A stretch of 64,000 bases of DNA from contig QGHH01000017.1 of assembly GCA_003640645.1 (NCBI GenBank), forward strand, positions 1 to 64,000, given 5' to 3'. Below are positions 34,578 to 43,163 of this stretch, in pieces. Under the pieces are notes generated by a model. It was not told the origin of the DNA. It was given only the letters and a program-made list of their open reading frames with translations, and did not search any database. Made by a program: the position numbers and the translations under genes. The stretch's first letter is position 1, and each line of letters opens with the position of its first letter. The stretch comes from Fredinandcohnia aciditolerans (lineage in GTDB: Bacteria > Bacillota > Bacilli > Bacillales > Bacillaceae_L).

Positions 34578-35237
34578 TTGAAACATGGTGAAAATGCGTA
34601 CCTAGGTCTATTAAAGCATGTTCTTGAAAAAGGTACGAAAAAAATGGATCGAACAGGGACAGGAACGGTTTCAGTTTTTGGCTATCAGATGCGTTTTAAT
34701 TTAAGTGAAGGCTTCCCTTTGCTAACGACGAAGAGAGTTCCATTTCGCTTAATTGCGAGCGAACTGCTTTGGTTTATTAAAGGTGACACGAATATCAGAT
34801 ATTTACTGAAAAATAACAATAATATCTGGAATGAGTGGGCATTTAAAAATTGGGTTGAGAGCGATGAATACAAAGGTCCAGATATGACGGATTTCGGAAA
34901 CCGAAGTCTGGTTGACTGCGAATTTAATGAGTTGTATCAAGCTGAAATGGACAAGTTTAAATCTCGTATTTTAGAGGATGATGACTTTGCTACAAAATAT
35001 GGAGAGCTTGGTCCAGTTTATGGGAAACAATGGAGAGCGTGGGAATCATCACGTGGTGAAACCATTGACCAGTTAAAAAATGTCATCAATCAAATTAAAA
35101 ATAACCCAGATAGCAGACGTCATCTTGTCGTCGGATATAATCCGGGTGATGTTGAATTCATGGCACTACCACCTTGTCACAGTCTGTTTCAATTCTATGT
35201 GGCCGATGGGAAATTGAGTTGTCAGTTGTATCAGCGT
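34578..35237 (+). CDS. thyA: Thymidylate synthase, exon 1 (interrupted by group I intron)
   Basis: Codons 1-220 of ThyA, which converts dUMP to dTMP with methylene-THF. The active-site Cys200 is in LPPCHSLF; the N-terminal MDRTGTGT dUMP loop is present. The frame hits a stop inside an intron right after YQR. Splicing at CAGCGT|TTG and ATG|TCAGGC restores YQRSGDLFLG and a 318-residue protein, the length of the Lactobacillus casei-type enzyme. The TTG start at 34578 is set by AAGGAG eight bases upstream. Without splicing the protein would lack its last 98 residues. Confidence 0.92.
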
Positions 35238-35497
35238 TTGTAAATGAGCGCCTTTAGGGAGAAATCTCTATAGAAAACCTACCTAAACGGGGAAACTCTT
35301 GCAAAAGACAATCCCGTGCTAAATTGTTTCAAGTTGAAACATAAATGCCGAACGACTATCCCATTTGGGAGTACACCTAAGCAGGTGGAAATGGTAGGGG
35401 TCCATCATTGGATCGTGATATAGTCTCATCTGTATGGCGACATACAGCAGTTCATAAGTGAGCGGGCTAGGCTTAGCGAACCTAGTCGAAGATCATG
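35238..35497 (+). ncRNA. Group I self-splicing intron in thyA
   Basis: 260 nt. The upstream exon ends in U (CAGCGU) and the intron ends in G (AUCAUG), as group I introns require. P1 forms between GCGU of the exon and GCGC at 35248-35251. Core P7 is GACUAU (35354-35359) with AUAGUC (35420-35425). Q-like AAUCCCGUGCU (about 35309) and S-like GAUAUAGUCUC are visible. Between R and S lie two small stems (a P7.1/P7.2-type insertion, suggesting subgroup IA). After S come hairpins CUGUAUG-GCGA-CAUACAG and CUAGG...CCUAG. There is no endonuclease ORF. Confidence 0.93.
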
Positions 35498-35794
35498 TCA
35501 GGCGACCTTTTTCTCGGAATCCCCTTCAACATCGCAAATTATGCTCTATTAACTCATCTAATCGCATTTGAATGTGGATTAGAGGTAGGGGATTTTATCC
35601 ATACGATTGGTGATGCCCATATTTATACAAACCATATCGAGCAGGTGAATTTACAGTTAAGTCGTGAGCCGCGTCCGTTCCCGGCATTAAAATTAAATCC
35701 TGCAGTTAAATCTGTTTTTGATTTTGAAATGGATGACATTGAAATCGTTGGGTATGAACCACATCCAACTATTAAAGCACCAGTTGCCGTATAA
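35498..35794 (+). CDS. thyA: Thymidylate synthase, exon 2
   Basis: Codons 221-318 of ThyA, beginning SGDLFLG and ending with the invariant C-terminal KAPVAV that closes over the active site. It carries the dUMP-binding Asn/Asp stretch [13 protein letters not shown] and the [12 protein letters not shown] motif. It has no ribosome site or true start of its own; the apparent ATG at 35495 is the last codon-sized triplet of the intron plus a coincidence of the splice site. The exon junction falls between codons (phase 0). Confidence 0.92.
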   Translation, partial: SGDLFLGIPFNIANYALLTHLIAFECGLEVGDFIHTIGDAHIYTNHIEQVNLQLSREPRPFPALKLNPAVKSVFDFEMDDIEIVGYEPHPTIKAPVAV

Positions 35795-35865
35795 CATAAT
35801 TCAGCAGAATTCCCTACCTTTATTAGTGGGGAGGAATGAAAAAAATGTTCAAATTTGCTTGGAGC

Positions 35866-36037
35866 GACTGAAAAAAGTTATAGTCTCCGGCGGATCCACG
35901 ATTTTTCAAAGGACATTTTTCGAGCTGTAAAATCAAAGACTAAGAACGCCACATCCTGTGGCAACGTCTATATGACCCACTTCCTGTAGGTCTAAAAATC
36001 TGGCGCAAATACAACAAGACGTATTTGATTGTAATTC
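35866..36037 (+). repeat. Dispersed intergenic repeat, copy B
   Basis: About 172 bases, closest to copy A: in the central block AAAGACTAAGAACGC...GGCGCAAATAC only about one base in ten differs. It lies between thyA and dfrA, 61 bases before the dfrA start, in the same orientation as the other two copies. Confidence 0.8.
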
Positions 36038-36097
36038 CTATTTCTATGATCCTAAGGTATAATCGACCTTAGGATCTTTTTAGTTAGGAGAATATAT

Positions 36098-36592
36098 ATG
36101 ATATCATTACTAGTTGCAATGGACAGAAACCAATTAATCGGCAAGAACAATGATCTACCATGGCGTTTACCTGCAGATTTAGCTTATTTTAAAAGAGTAA
36201 CGATGGGGCATACCATTATTATGGGACGTAAAACTTATGATTCAATCGGACGCCCCCTTCCAGGACGCGAAAATATTATCGTAACACGTGACACTTCGTA
36301 TAAGGCAGAAGGCTGTAAAGTGATTCATTCCATCGAGGAAATTGTAAAAATGAATCAACAAACTGACCAGGAGCTATTTGTAATCGGCGGGGCGGAAATT
36401 TTTAAAGAAATCCTACCACATTCAGACCGTCTGTACATAACTGAAATTAATAAAGAATTTGAAGGAGATACCTATTTCCCAGCGTTTGAAAAAGACAAGT
36501 GGAAGGTTACTTCAAGAGAACAGGGGATTAAGGACGAGAAGAATCCTTATGATTATACGTTTTTGGTATACGAAAAAATCCCACAAAATTAA
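36098..36592 (+). CDS. dfrA: Dihydrofolate reductase
   Basis: A 164-residue DHFR that regenerates THF from the DHF released by ThyA. The substrate loop LPWRLPADLAYFK (about 20-32, with the catalytic acidic Asp), the NADPH motifs GRKTYDSIGRPLPGR and VIGGAEIF are present. TTAGGAG precedes the ATG. In B. subtilis the gene also follows thy; here a dispersed repeat separates the two, so it may have its own promoter. Confidence 0.97.
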   Translation: MISLLVAMDRNQLIGKNNDLPWRLPADLAYFKRVTMGHTIIMGRKTYDSIGRPLPGRENIIVTRDTSYKAEGCKVIHSIEEIVKMNQQTDQELFVIGGAEIFKEILPHSDRLYITEINKEFEGDTYFPAFEKDKWKVTSREQGIKDEKNPYDYTFLVYEKIPQN

Positions 36593-36604
36593 TGAAAGCA
36601 AACT

Positions 36605-36646
36605 AAAACGCTATGATTTCTCATTGAAGAAACATAGCGTTTTTTA
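36605..36646 (+). terminator. Terminator after dfrA
   Basis: AAAACGCTATG / CATAGCGTTTT 11-base arms followed by T. Confidence 0.8.
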
Positions 36647-36768
36647 TAATTTGTCTCGATTCTTTTGGAGTAAGTAAGAGAGAGGATTACGTATATAATT
36701 AAACTTGTATAAGCAATACGTGAAATAGATAGAATGGTAATTATTATCTACAAAAAGGAGCTTATACT

Positions 36769-37239
36769 ATGAAGAAACTAACATTAAGTATGGCTATTAT
36801 CTTTTTTTTATTAACTATTACTGGCTGCAATGCCGACGATGAAAATGTAACCAAGGTTCCTGAAGAAGTACCCGTTGAGGAGGAAGGAACGAAAAACCAA
36901 ATCAACACAGATCAAACGAAGGAAAATCTATTTAACTTTACAAACTTCGATTTGGATGTAGAATACGCTGAAAATAAGGAATATGACGTGGATTATGAAA
37001 GTGAAAGCAATGGATTGGAAGCGGAAATCAAGGATGATATATCAAATACACAGATAAAAGGTGACGAAGCATTTGAAGTGCTAAGACCAATTTTTGAACA
37101 ATTAAAATTTGATAAGGATACACCAAATGAAGAAGTAGTCTCAGAAGTGACGAAAGCCTTTGATTTAGATGAAGACTTCCAAAAGTTTGAGCTAGAAGTT
37201 AAGTTTCTTGATGGGACTGAGAAGGAGTATAATAACTGA
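36769..37239 (+). CDS. YusW-like lipoprotein
   Basis: A 156-residue lipoprotein: signal peptide with lipobox ITGC (Cys at about 20), an acidic linker, then a compact domain with the repeat-like YAENKEYDVDYE and a C-terminal KFDKDTPNEEVVSEV/VKFLDGTEKEY section resembling the YusW domain. AAAGGAG lies upstream. It is a single gene ended by a bidirectional terminator. The role is unknown; it should be anchored outside the membrane. Confidence 0.75.
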   Translation: MKKLTLSMAIIFFLLTITGCNADDENVTKVPEEVPVEEEGTKNQINTDQTKENLFNFTNFDLDVEYAENKEYDVDYESESNGLEAEIKDDISNTQIKGDEAFEVLRPIFEQLKFDKDTPNEEVVSEVTKAFDLDEDFQKFELEVKFLDGTEKEYNN

Positions 37240-37250
37240 ATTAATCATAA

Positions 37251-37281
37251 GGCTTAGAGATAATATTTCTCTAAGCCCTTT
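37251..37281. terminator. Bidirectional terminator
   Basis: GGCTTAGAGA / TCTCTAAGCC arms between convergent genes. Confidence 0.75.
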
Positions 37282-37297
37282 TAAATCCGAGCCTTTT

Positions 37298-37951
37298 TTA
37301 TGAGATAAACGGTACGTCTACGACATAAAATAAGATGCTAAAGAACATCGCGGCACTTCCCGCTAATACAAATAAATGCCAAATTGCATGGTTAAATGGC
37401 AGCTTTCTCCAAACATAAAAGACAGCTCCAACTGTGTAGAGGATTCCACCAGTTAATAGCAACATAAAGCCATTAAACCCGATGCTTTCATATAAAGGCT
37501 TAATGCCAACTATGATTAACCACCCCATCAGAACATAAAAAACCGTTGAGAGAATCATAAACTTTTCAACGAAGAAGACTTTAAACACAACTCCAACAAT
37601 CGCTAGTCCCCATACAATTCCGAAAAGAGTCCAGCCTAACCAGCCTCCTATTGAAACGAGAACGAAGGGAGTATATGTTCCAGCAATTAATAAATAGATC
37701 GCTGAGTGATCTAGTATCGCGAACAGCTTTTTCACTTTCGGGTGTGTGATGCTGTGTAATAGCGTTGAAAATAAATACAGCAGTATCATGGATGCCCCGA
37801 AAATAGAGAAGCTAACAATATGCAAGACGTTTCCATATTTCACAGCAAATACGATTAACATCACGAGGGCAGGAATGCTTAATAAAACTCCTATACCATG
37901 TGTGATGGCATTTGCAATTTCTTCTTTTAATGATTCTTGTCGAAATGTCAT
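37298..37951 (-). CDS. yplQ: Hemolysin III / YplQ family seven-helix membrane protein
   Basis: A 217-residue protein with seven hydrophobic helices, of the HlyIII/PAQR superfamily. The zinc-hydrolase-like residues are visible: SxxxH in FSTLLHSI, a D/H pair in LDHSAIY, and HAIWHLF near the C terminus. The start at 37951 (MTFRQES) has AAGAGGTG upstream; the GTG at 37960 overlaps that ribosome site. Members are thought to be membrane hydrolases or membrane-homeostasis factors; haemolysis is only historical. Synteny with B. subtilis yplQ is kept. Confidence 0.9.
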   Translation of the reverse strand: MTFRQESLKEEIANAITHGIGVLLSIPALVMLIVFAVKYGNVLHIVSFSIFGASMILLYLFSTLLHSITHPKVKKLFAILDHSAIYLLIAGTYTPFVLVSIGGWLGWTLFGIVWGLAIVGVVFKVFFVEKFMILSTVFYVLMGWLIIVGIKPLYESIGFNGFMLLLTGGILYTVGAVFYVWRKLPFNHAIWHLFVLAGSAAMFFSILFYVVDVPFIS

Positions 37952-38211
37952 ATTTATCACCTCTTGTTACATCTTTCTCCAATCATACTGCTAATAAAAT
38001 CAGAATACAAATGACATTCGTAATATATCCCCCCGCTAAAATAGAAAAAAATTTCATAAAAATGAATGGTAGCGATTTCATTTCGAAAAGTAATACAATA
38101 TTTAGAAAATTTTACTCCAGATAGGCTAATTCATGTTATAATGAACAAATTAAATCATTGCTGTACAGTGTTGTTGTAGAAATAAGCGAAGCGAAAGGGG
38201 ATATGGGACTC

Positions 38212-39483
38212 ATGGCACAAGAGGTAAAACAAAAACTAGATGGGATCCATGTAGAGGATATCATAAAAGCGAATCAAACATTGAAGGATGTTATAATCCA
38301 TACACCTTTACAAAGAAATGAATTACTATCTGAACGTTACGAATGTAACTTATTGATAAAAAGAGAAGATTTACAAATTGTCCGTTCTTTTAAAATAAGG
38401 GGAGCCTATAACCGGATTAAAAATCTTTCGGAGCAGGATTTAAAAAATGGCGTTGTTTGTGCGAGTGCTGGAAACCATGCACAAGGCGTGGCTTTTTCCT
38501 GCTTTGCTTTAAAAATTCAAGGTAAAATCTTTATGCCATCCACGACACCAAGACAGAAAGTTTCTCAAGTAGAGGCTTTTGGACGGGAATATGTAGAGAT
38601 TATTTTAACAGGCGATACTTTCGACGACTCTTATGAAGAAGCTGTAGCATGTTGTGACAAAGAAAATCGTACATTTATCCATCCATTTAATGATGCTGAT
38701 GTTATGGCAGGTCAAGGAACAGTAGCGGTAGAAATTTTAAATGATTGTGCAGAACCAGTGGATTATGTATTTGCAGCGATTGGTGGGGGCGGACTTATTT
38801 CAGGAATTTCAACCTATATGAAGAGCATCTCCCCTGAAACAAAGATTATTGGTGTTGAGCCTGAAGGTGCAACAAGTATGAAGACTTCAATTGCCAACGG
38901 GGCGGTTACTACATTGCCTAAAATTGATAAATTTGTTGATGGTGCAGCTGTTAAAACGGTTGGTGAAAAAACATTTGAAATCAGTAAAAAGCTTGTTGAC
39001 GATATTATTCCTGTCCCTGAGGGAAAGGTATGTACAACTATTTTGGACCTATACAATGAAAATGCCATCGTCGCTGAACCAGCAGGGGCATTATCAATTG
39101 CAGCACTTGATATGTACAAGGAGCAGATTAAAGGAAAAACAGTCGTCTGTGTACTAAGTGGTGGTAACAATGATATCAGCAGAATGCAGGAAATAAAAGA
39201 ACGTTCAATGCTCTATGAAGGCCTACAATGCTATTTTATTGTGAATTTTCCACAAAGAGCAGGTGCATTGCGGGAGTTCTTACTTGATGTACTTGGACCA
39301 ACAGATGATATTACTCGTTTTGAATACACAAAGAAAAATAACAAAGATAATGGGCCTGCATTAGTAGGGATTGAATTAAAAGCGAAGGATGACTACCAAG
39401 CATTAGTAAACCGAATGGAGAAAAAAGGGTTCCCATTCCGCGAGTTAAATAAAGAAAATACATTATTTAATTTGTTGATTTAA
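38212..39483 (+). CDS. ilvA: Threonine dehydratase (biosynthetic)
   Basis: A 423-residue PLP enzyme that deaminates threonine to 2-oxobutyrate, first step of isoleucine synthesis. PLP Lys61 is in RSFKIRGAYN, the phosphate loop is GGGGLISG, and a single C-terminal ACT-like regulatory domain (from about 325) binds Ile/Val. The start at 38212 (MAQEVK) gives the usual Bacillus length; ATG 38203 is only two bases from the GGGG site. No T-box is visible in the leader. It sits between yplQ and ypmP as in B. subtilis. Confidence 0.94.
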   Translation: MAQEVKQKLDGIHVEDIIKANQTLKDVIIHTPLQRNELLSERYECNLLIKREDLQIVRSFKIRGAYNRIKNLSEQDLKNGVVCASAGNHAQGVAFSCFALKIQGKIFMPSTTPRQKVSQVEAFGREYVEIILTGDTFDDSYEEAVACCDKENRTFIHPFNDADVMAGQGTVAVEILNDCAEPVDYVFAAIGGGGLISGISTYMKSISPETKIIGVEPEGATSMKTSIANGAVTTLPKIDKFVDGAAVKTVGEKTFEISKKLVDDIIPVPEGKVCTTILDLYNENAIVAEPAGALSIAALDMYKEQIKGKTVVCVLSGGNNDISRMQEIKERSMLYEGLQCYFIVNFPQRAGALREFLLDVLGPTDDITRFEYTKKNNKDNGPALVGIELKAKDDYQALVNRMEKKGFPFRELNKENTLFNLLI

Positions 39484-39568
39484 ATTCAATAATTCTACAT
39501 TTTTAGACAAAGACGTAATGCTTGTTTTCATGTATAATATAAGAAACGGGTGAAAAAGGACTGATAGT

Positions 39569-39820
39569 TTGCTATTCAAAAGCCTAGAGTTCAAAAATAG
39601 TTATGGACATAAGGTAAAAGTAATTGAAATTCCAGTATTAGAGGAAGGCAACACATATCGCTTTATGCTCGATTTTCGTTTGCAAGCATATTTGTCGAAA
39701 ATTATGACGAAATCAAGTCCAGGTCAAATCTATTCGTTTCGAGAATATTTGAAGACAGTGCTAAAATGGACTGATTATGAACGGATTTTCAAACTAGATA
39801 TTTTAAAACATAATGCATAG
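39569..39820 (+). CDS. ypmP: YpmP-like protein (DUF2535)
   Basis: An 83-residue soluble protein with a TTG start, beginning LLFKSLEFKNSYG. It matches the B. subtilis YpmP family in size and in its place after ilvA. Function unknown; no catalytic motif, no Cys. A weak AAAAGGA ribosome site is upstream, and a strong terminator lies nine bases after the stop. Confidence 0.78.
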   Translation: MLFKSLEFKNSYGHKVKVIEIPVLEEGNTYRFMLDFRLQAYLSKIMTKSSPGQIYSFREYLKTVLKWTDYERIFKLDILKHNA

Positions 39821-39829
39821 TTTTAGAAT

Positions 39830-39866
39830 GAGCTGATTTTAAAACATTAAAATCAGCTCTTTTTTT
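39830..39866 (+). terminator. Terminator after ypmP
   Basis: GAGCTGATTTT / AAAATCAGCTC 11-base arms and seven T. Confidence 0.88.
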
Positions 39867-39956
39867 CTGGTTAGGTATAAATTGTAAGCAAGCCCCCCGT
39901 TATAAATTGGATAAACTATTTTTATAATAGCTGTACCAGACGTAGGAAGTGAACGT

Positions 39957-40799
39957 ATGACAAAAGTAAAAATCGTAACAGATTCTACAGCAGATTTATC
40001 AGAGGATCTAGTAAAAGAACTAGGAATCGAAGTTGTTCCCTTATCAATCACGATTGATGGAGAAACGTTTTTAGACAAGGTAGACATTACTCAACAAGAA
40101 TTTTTAGCGAGAATGAAGCAATCTGTCGAATTGCCAAAGAGCTCTCAGCCAGCAGTTGGGCATTTCGTCGAGCTTTATGATCAGTTAGGAAGTGATGGCA
40201 GCGAAATTATCTCCATTCACATGACAGGTGGGATGAGTGGTACAGTTACATCTGCTGAGAATGCTGCTAATATAAGTGAATCGAGTGTAACCGTAATAGA
40301 TTCAATGTACATTTCAAGGGCTTTAGCATTTCAAGTTATCGAAGCTGCAAAAATGGCAAAAGCGGGACAAACGAAAGAGCTAATCGTGAAACGAATCAAT
40401 GAAATTAGGGAAAACTCAACTTTGTTTGTAACCGTTGATACTTTAGAAAACCTTGTAAAAGGCGGGCGGATTGGAAAAGGCAAGGCATTTATTGGTTCTT
40501 TACTGAACATTAAACCAATTGCTTCTTTACAGGACGGCGTCTATACTCCAGTTTCAAAGGTAAGAAGCCATGCACAAATCGTGAAATACTTAAGCAAAAA
40601 ATTCGCTGAAGATGTAAGTAATAAAACGATAAAAGGTGTAGCGATTGCTCAAGTTGATGCAATAGAACTTGCGGCAAATTTAAAAGAGGCCATCAAAAAA
40701 CTAACCGGATATGAAAAGGTTGATATCGTTGAAACTACTCCAGTGATCAGCACCCACACTGGCCCAGGTGCAATTGGATTTATGTATTACGCGGAATAG
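39957..40799 (+). CDS. DegV family fatty-acid-binding protein (second copy)
   Basis: A 280-residue DegV/FakB-like protein: VTDSTADL opening, SSQPAVGHF, GGMSGTVTSAE and the final STHTGPGAIGFMYY. It should bind one fatty acid for transfer to a FakA-type kinase. Compared with the copy at 24163, the loops around the acyl pocket differ. GTAGGAAGTG precedes the ATG. A single-gene unit ended by a hairpin shared with the convergent lipoprotein gene. Confidence 0.9.
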   Translation: MTKVKIVTDSTADLSEDLVKELGIEVVPLSITIDGETFLDKVDITQQEFLARMKQSVELPKSSQPAVGHFVELYDQLGSDGSEIISIHMTGGMSGTVTSAENAANISESSVTVIDSMYISRALAFQVIEAAKMAKAGQTKELIVKRINEIRENSTLFVTVDTLENLVKGGRIGKGKAFIGSLLNIKPIASLQDGVYTPVSKVRSHAQIVKYLSKKFAEDVSNKTIKGVAIAQVDAIELAANLKEAIKKLTGYEKVDIVETTPVISTHTGPGAIGFMYYAE

Positions 40800-40802
40800 G
40801 AC

Positions 40803-40834
40803 AAAAAGGACGTGTGATTTCACACGTCTTTTTT
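40803..40834. terminator. Bidirectional terminator
   Basis: AAAAAGGACGTGTGA pairs with TCACACGTCTTTTTT; the stem is nearly perfect. Confidence 0.85.
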
Positions 40835-41312
40835 AGATTTCAGGCTGTGGAGTTGGTGTTGGGTTCGCATAGCCTTCTTTATAGGTTTCATCGATCATAG
40901 CTCGTATTTCACTTGGTGATTTCCCGTTTGAATATTCAAGTACGGCTGTAGCTGCGATTTCTAGGCAAACGTTACATTTTGTACCGTGATCATCCCATAC
41001 AACTGCGTCGCCTTTATTCTCATGGATAAAGCAATCGTAATTATCTCGATGTCCAACAGAATCAGCACAGCCACAATAGCAAGGCATTGATTCAAGTAAA
41101 TCTTTGTGCATTGCTGCAGCTTTATATATTGTTACTAGTTCCTCTGACTTGTCATCTAAAAAGGAGGGCATCACATCAATTGAGGCTGTTTCCTCACGTA
41201 TATCTCCGATTACATGGTCTTCACCTTGGGACTCATGACTTTCTCCATTTTGGGAGCAACCAACCATACCAAACACGAGGACGAGCGTGAGAAGGACAGA
41301 TAATTTTTTCAT
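40833..41312 (-). CDS. PCYCGC-motif lipoprotein
   Basis: A 159-residue lipoprotein with lipobox MVGC (Cys about 19). The mature part has the motif MPCYCGCADSVGH, then DNYDCF and TKCNVC. This gives seven conserved Cys plus His, typical of the PCYCGC family seen next to copper or haem-copper oxidase assembly genes in Bacilli. A metal-binding role outside the membrane is likely. The start at 41312 (MKKLSV) has AAAGGTTG upstream; the frame to 41330 is leader. It is convergent with a DegV gene. Confidence 0.83.
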   Translation of the reverse strand: MKKLSVLLTLVLVFGMVGCSQNGESHESQGEDHVIGDIREETASIDVMPSFLDDKSEELVTIYKAAAMHKDLLESMPCYCGCADSVGHRDNYDCFIHENKGDAVVWDDHGTKCNVCLEIAATAVLEYSNGKSPSEIRAMIDETYKEGYANPTPTPQPEI

Positions 41313-41410
41313 TTCAAACAACCTTTCCAATGTTTATGTATGCCTATTTTAACATAATCCATGTCCCTAAAATATCTGTTCACCGTTTTGTCATATACCA
41401 AATGCAAAAG

Positions 41411-41575
41411 GCGCCCAAATTCCAGTTAAGTGCAGGCAAGTCCCATGCCTATCACTGCAAGCCTAGCCGTCCTGGAATGGGCGACAAGCACAAGAAAAGT
41501 GCTGAAAGATAGGCGTTTTTGCCTTCAGAAGCGAATGACTTGTGACCCCGAGCCGAGAGGGTGTGGAGCTTGGCA
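41411..41575 (+). other. Highly structured intergenic element (possible ncRNA or mobile repeat)
   Basis: Nested inverted repeats. An outer stem CGCCCA-AA-TTCCAG (41412-41425) pairs with CTGGAATGGGCG (41472-41483) and encloses AGGCA...TGCCT. A second domain starts CACAAG (41489-41494) and closes CTTGTG (41539-41544), enclosing GCTGAA...TTCAG and AGGC-GTTTTT-GCCT. A G/C-rich tail (CCCCGAGCCGAGAGGG) follows. It is more GC-rich than its surroundings and carries no gene; the short frames across it have no ribosome sites. Orientation is arbitrary. Confidence 0.6.
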
Positions 41576-41581
41576 AAGAAA

Positions 41582-41605
41582 AAAGGATATCGATATCGAT
41601 ATCCT
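41582..41605 (-). terminator. Palindromic terminator
   Basis: AAGGATATCGATATCGATATCCTT is a perfect 24-base palindrome. On the minus strand TTTTTTC follows, ending the small gene and MFS transcript. Confidence 0.75.
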
Positions 41606-41892
41606 TACTTATCTTCAGATTCTTCATCTGATAAGTCTAATTTTTCTCCACCAATCGAGATATAAGAGAAAATATCTAAATCTGGCTTAGCTTTTGCCAT
41701 ACCTTGAATGTACGGTGTGATCGTGTCTTTAAAATCTTTACTTACACCCAATTCCTCACAGTGTCCATAGACATACATTTTTTTATCGTCAAAGAAAAAC
41801 GAGATATAGCCAAGTGCTTTTTTTTCTTGATTGACTATGTTTAGTATTTGACATTCTTCTTTGATAACCTCTGGAGAAACAAAAATTTGCAA
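41605..41892 (-). CDS. Conserved small protein, function unknown
   Basis: A 95-residue soluble acidic protein with a TTG start (AGGAGAGG ten bases upstream). It contains a beta-rich N-terminal half (ALGYISFFFDDKKMYVYGH) and an acidic C-terminal tail. No motif is recognised. It lies 23 bases after the MFS exporter gene and ends at a palindromic terminator, so the two are probably one transcript. Confidence 0.7.
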   Translation of the reverse strand: MQIFVSPEVIKEECQILNIVNQEKKALGYISFFFDDKKMYVYGHCEELGVSKDFKDTITPYIQGMAKAKPDLDIFSYISIGGEKLDLSDEESEDK

Positions 41893-41915
41893 AGGTCAAC
41901 CTCTCCTTTATCATA

Positions 41916-43163
41916 TTAGGTAAACTGAAGTTTTTTGAACAGGGAATCATTTGTTTCTTTTTTAGGATTTTTCTTTTTAACATGAATTAGGAGCATACAT
42001 AAAAGCCCAACTACAAGTGTTAAAGATGCAGTTGTTAAAAACATTCCGGCTCTTGACCAACTCATTAACCATCCGTATATAGGTGGACCAATGGCCACTC
42101 CTAAGAACCGAACAGAACCATAAAGTGAAGTAACAAATCCTCGCTTTTCGGATGAAACAGATCCCGTTATGAAGCTGTTTATACAAGGTAATACAAGCCC
42201 AGTTCCGATACTGCTGATTGCCAAAACGGCAATAAACGGTATTAAGCTCTCAAAAAAGACTAATAACGCAAACGATATAGTCATGAGGATAAGCCCAATG
42301 ATGATAAGTTTCTTCATCAAAGGCATCTTTTTACCGATTTTACTACCTGTAATATACGATGTTGTTGTCATACATAATAATGGAATTGCTAATATTGCTC
42401 CTTTAAGTACACCATCTGTATCATACGTTTTTTCTAATACATCTGATAAGTAAAAGAGAATCCCAAAAAGGGTGAATAAGCATGTTGCTCCAGCTAAATA
42501 TGCTGTGAATAACCATCTGCCTTCATGTTTAAACACTGAAAACAATCCGCGCACATACTTTTTTAGTGGGGGTGGTTCTTTCTTGTGCTTTTTCTCTTTA
42601 ACAAAAAATATCGTGAGAAGAACGGAAATTAAGCAAAAAATTGGGAATGCAAAAAAGGCAGCATACCAAAATAATAACGCTAGAAAGGAACCGATAATTG
42701 GTGATATTACCTTCCCAAAGCCATTTGATGCCTCCACGAGTCCTAATACTCGGCTTTGTTTTCCCCCTTTAAATAAATCTCCAGTAAGCGCCATTGCGAT
42801 AGGTGCTGTTCCTGCGGCACCGATACCCTGCATAAGCCTACCAGCCATGATCCAAAAATAAGGACTAGAAAACCATGCTGCTGCAGCACCAGCGAGCAAT
42901 CCCCCTGTACCGTAAAGAATCAATGCTGGTATAATAACAGCTTTTCTTGAAAAACGATCCGAGAAATAACCGAGTAGTGGAATAGAGATCGCCGCTGCAA
43001 CTGAAAATGTTGTGATTACAAGACTCACCTGAAATTGGCTGATATCTAGCTCTTTTTGCATTTGTGGTAATACAGGAATGAGCATCGAATTACCAAGTAC
43101 CAGGATTAGTGGAATTGAACTAATCGCAACAATTGTCATTGCTGAATTTTTTTGATTTGACAA
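41916..43163 (-). CDS. Major facilitator superfamily exporter
   Basis: A 415-residue transporter with 12 predicted helices. The MFS motif [10 protein letters not shown] lies between helices 2 and 3, and the antiporter-type motif [18 protein letters not shown] in helix 5 marks a drug/H+ exporter. The TTG start at 43163 (MSNQKNS) is chosen because AAGGAG at 43174-43179 serves it; the frame to 43247 continues through this site. The substrate is not predictable. It is followed by a small acidic protein gene. Confidence 0.87.
   Translation of the reverse strand: MSNQKNSAMTIVAISSIPLILVLGNSMLIPVLPQMQKELDISQFQVSLVITTFSVAAAISIPLLGYFSDRFSRKAVIIPALILYGTGGLLAGAAAAWFSSPYFWIMAGRLMQGIGAAGTAPIAMALTGDLFKGGKQSRVLGLVEASNGFGKVISPIIGSFLALLFWYAAFFAFPIFCLISVLLTIFFVKEKKHKKEPPPLKKYVRGLFSVFKHEGRWLFTAYLAGATCLFTLFGILFYLSDVLEKTYDTDGVLKGAILAIPLLCMTTTSYITGSKIGKKMPLMKKLIIIGLILMTISFALLVFFESLIPFIAVLAISSIGTGLVLPCINSFITGSVSSEKRGFVTSLYGSVRFLGVAIGPPIYGWLMSWSRAGMFLTTASLTLVVGLLCMLLIHVKKKNPKKETNDSLFKKLQFT

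Noticed and set aside
35495-35794. A stand-alone ORF starting ATG at 35495
   Set aside because: It is thyA exon 2; the ATG spans the intron end and has no ribosome site.
35718-35930. 70-residue plus-strand ORF
   Set aside because: Out-of-frame shadow of thyA exon 2 continuing into the spacer; no ribosome site.
37952-38211. T-box leader for ilvA
   Set aside because: No AGGGTGGNACCGCG-type box or specifier stem can be seen.
41430-41690. 86-residue ORF across the structured element
   Set aside because: Runs through an RNA-like folded region and the end of a real minus-strand gene; no ribosome site and unlikely composition.
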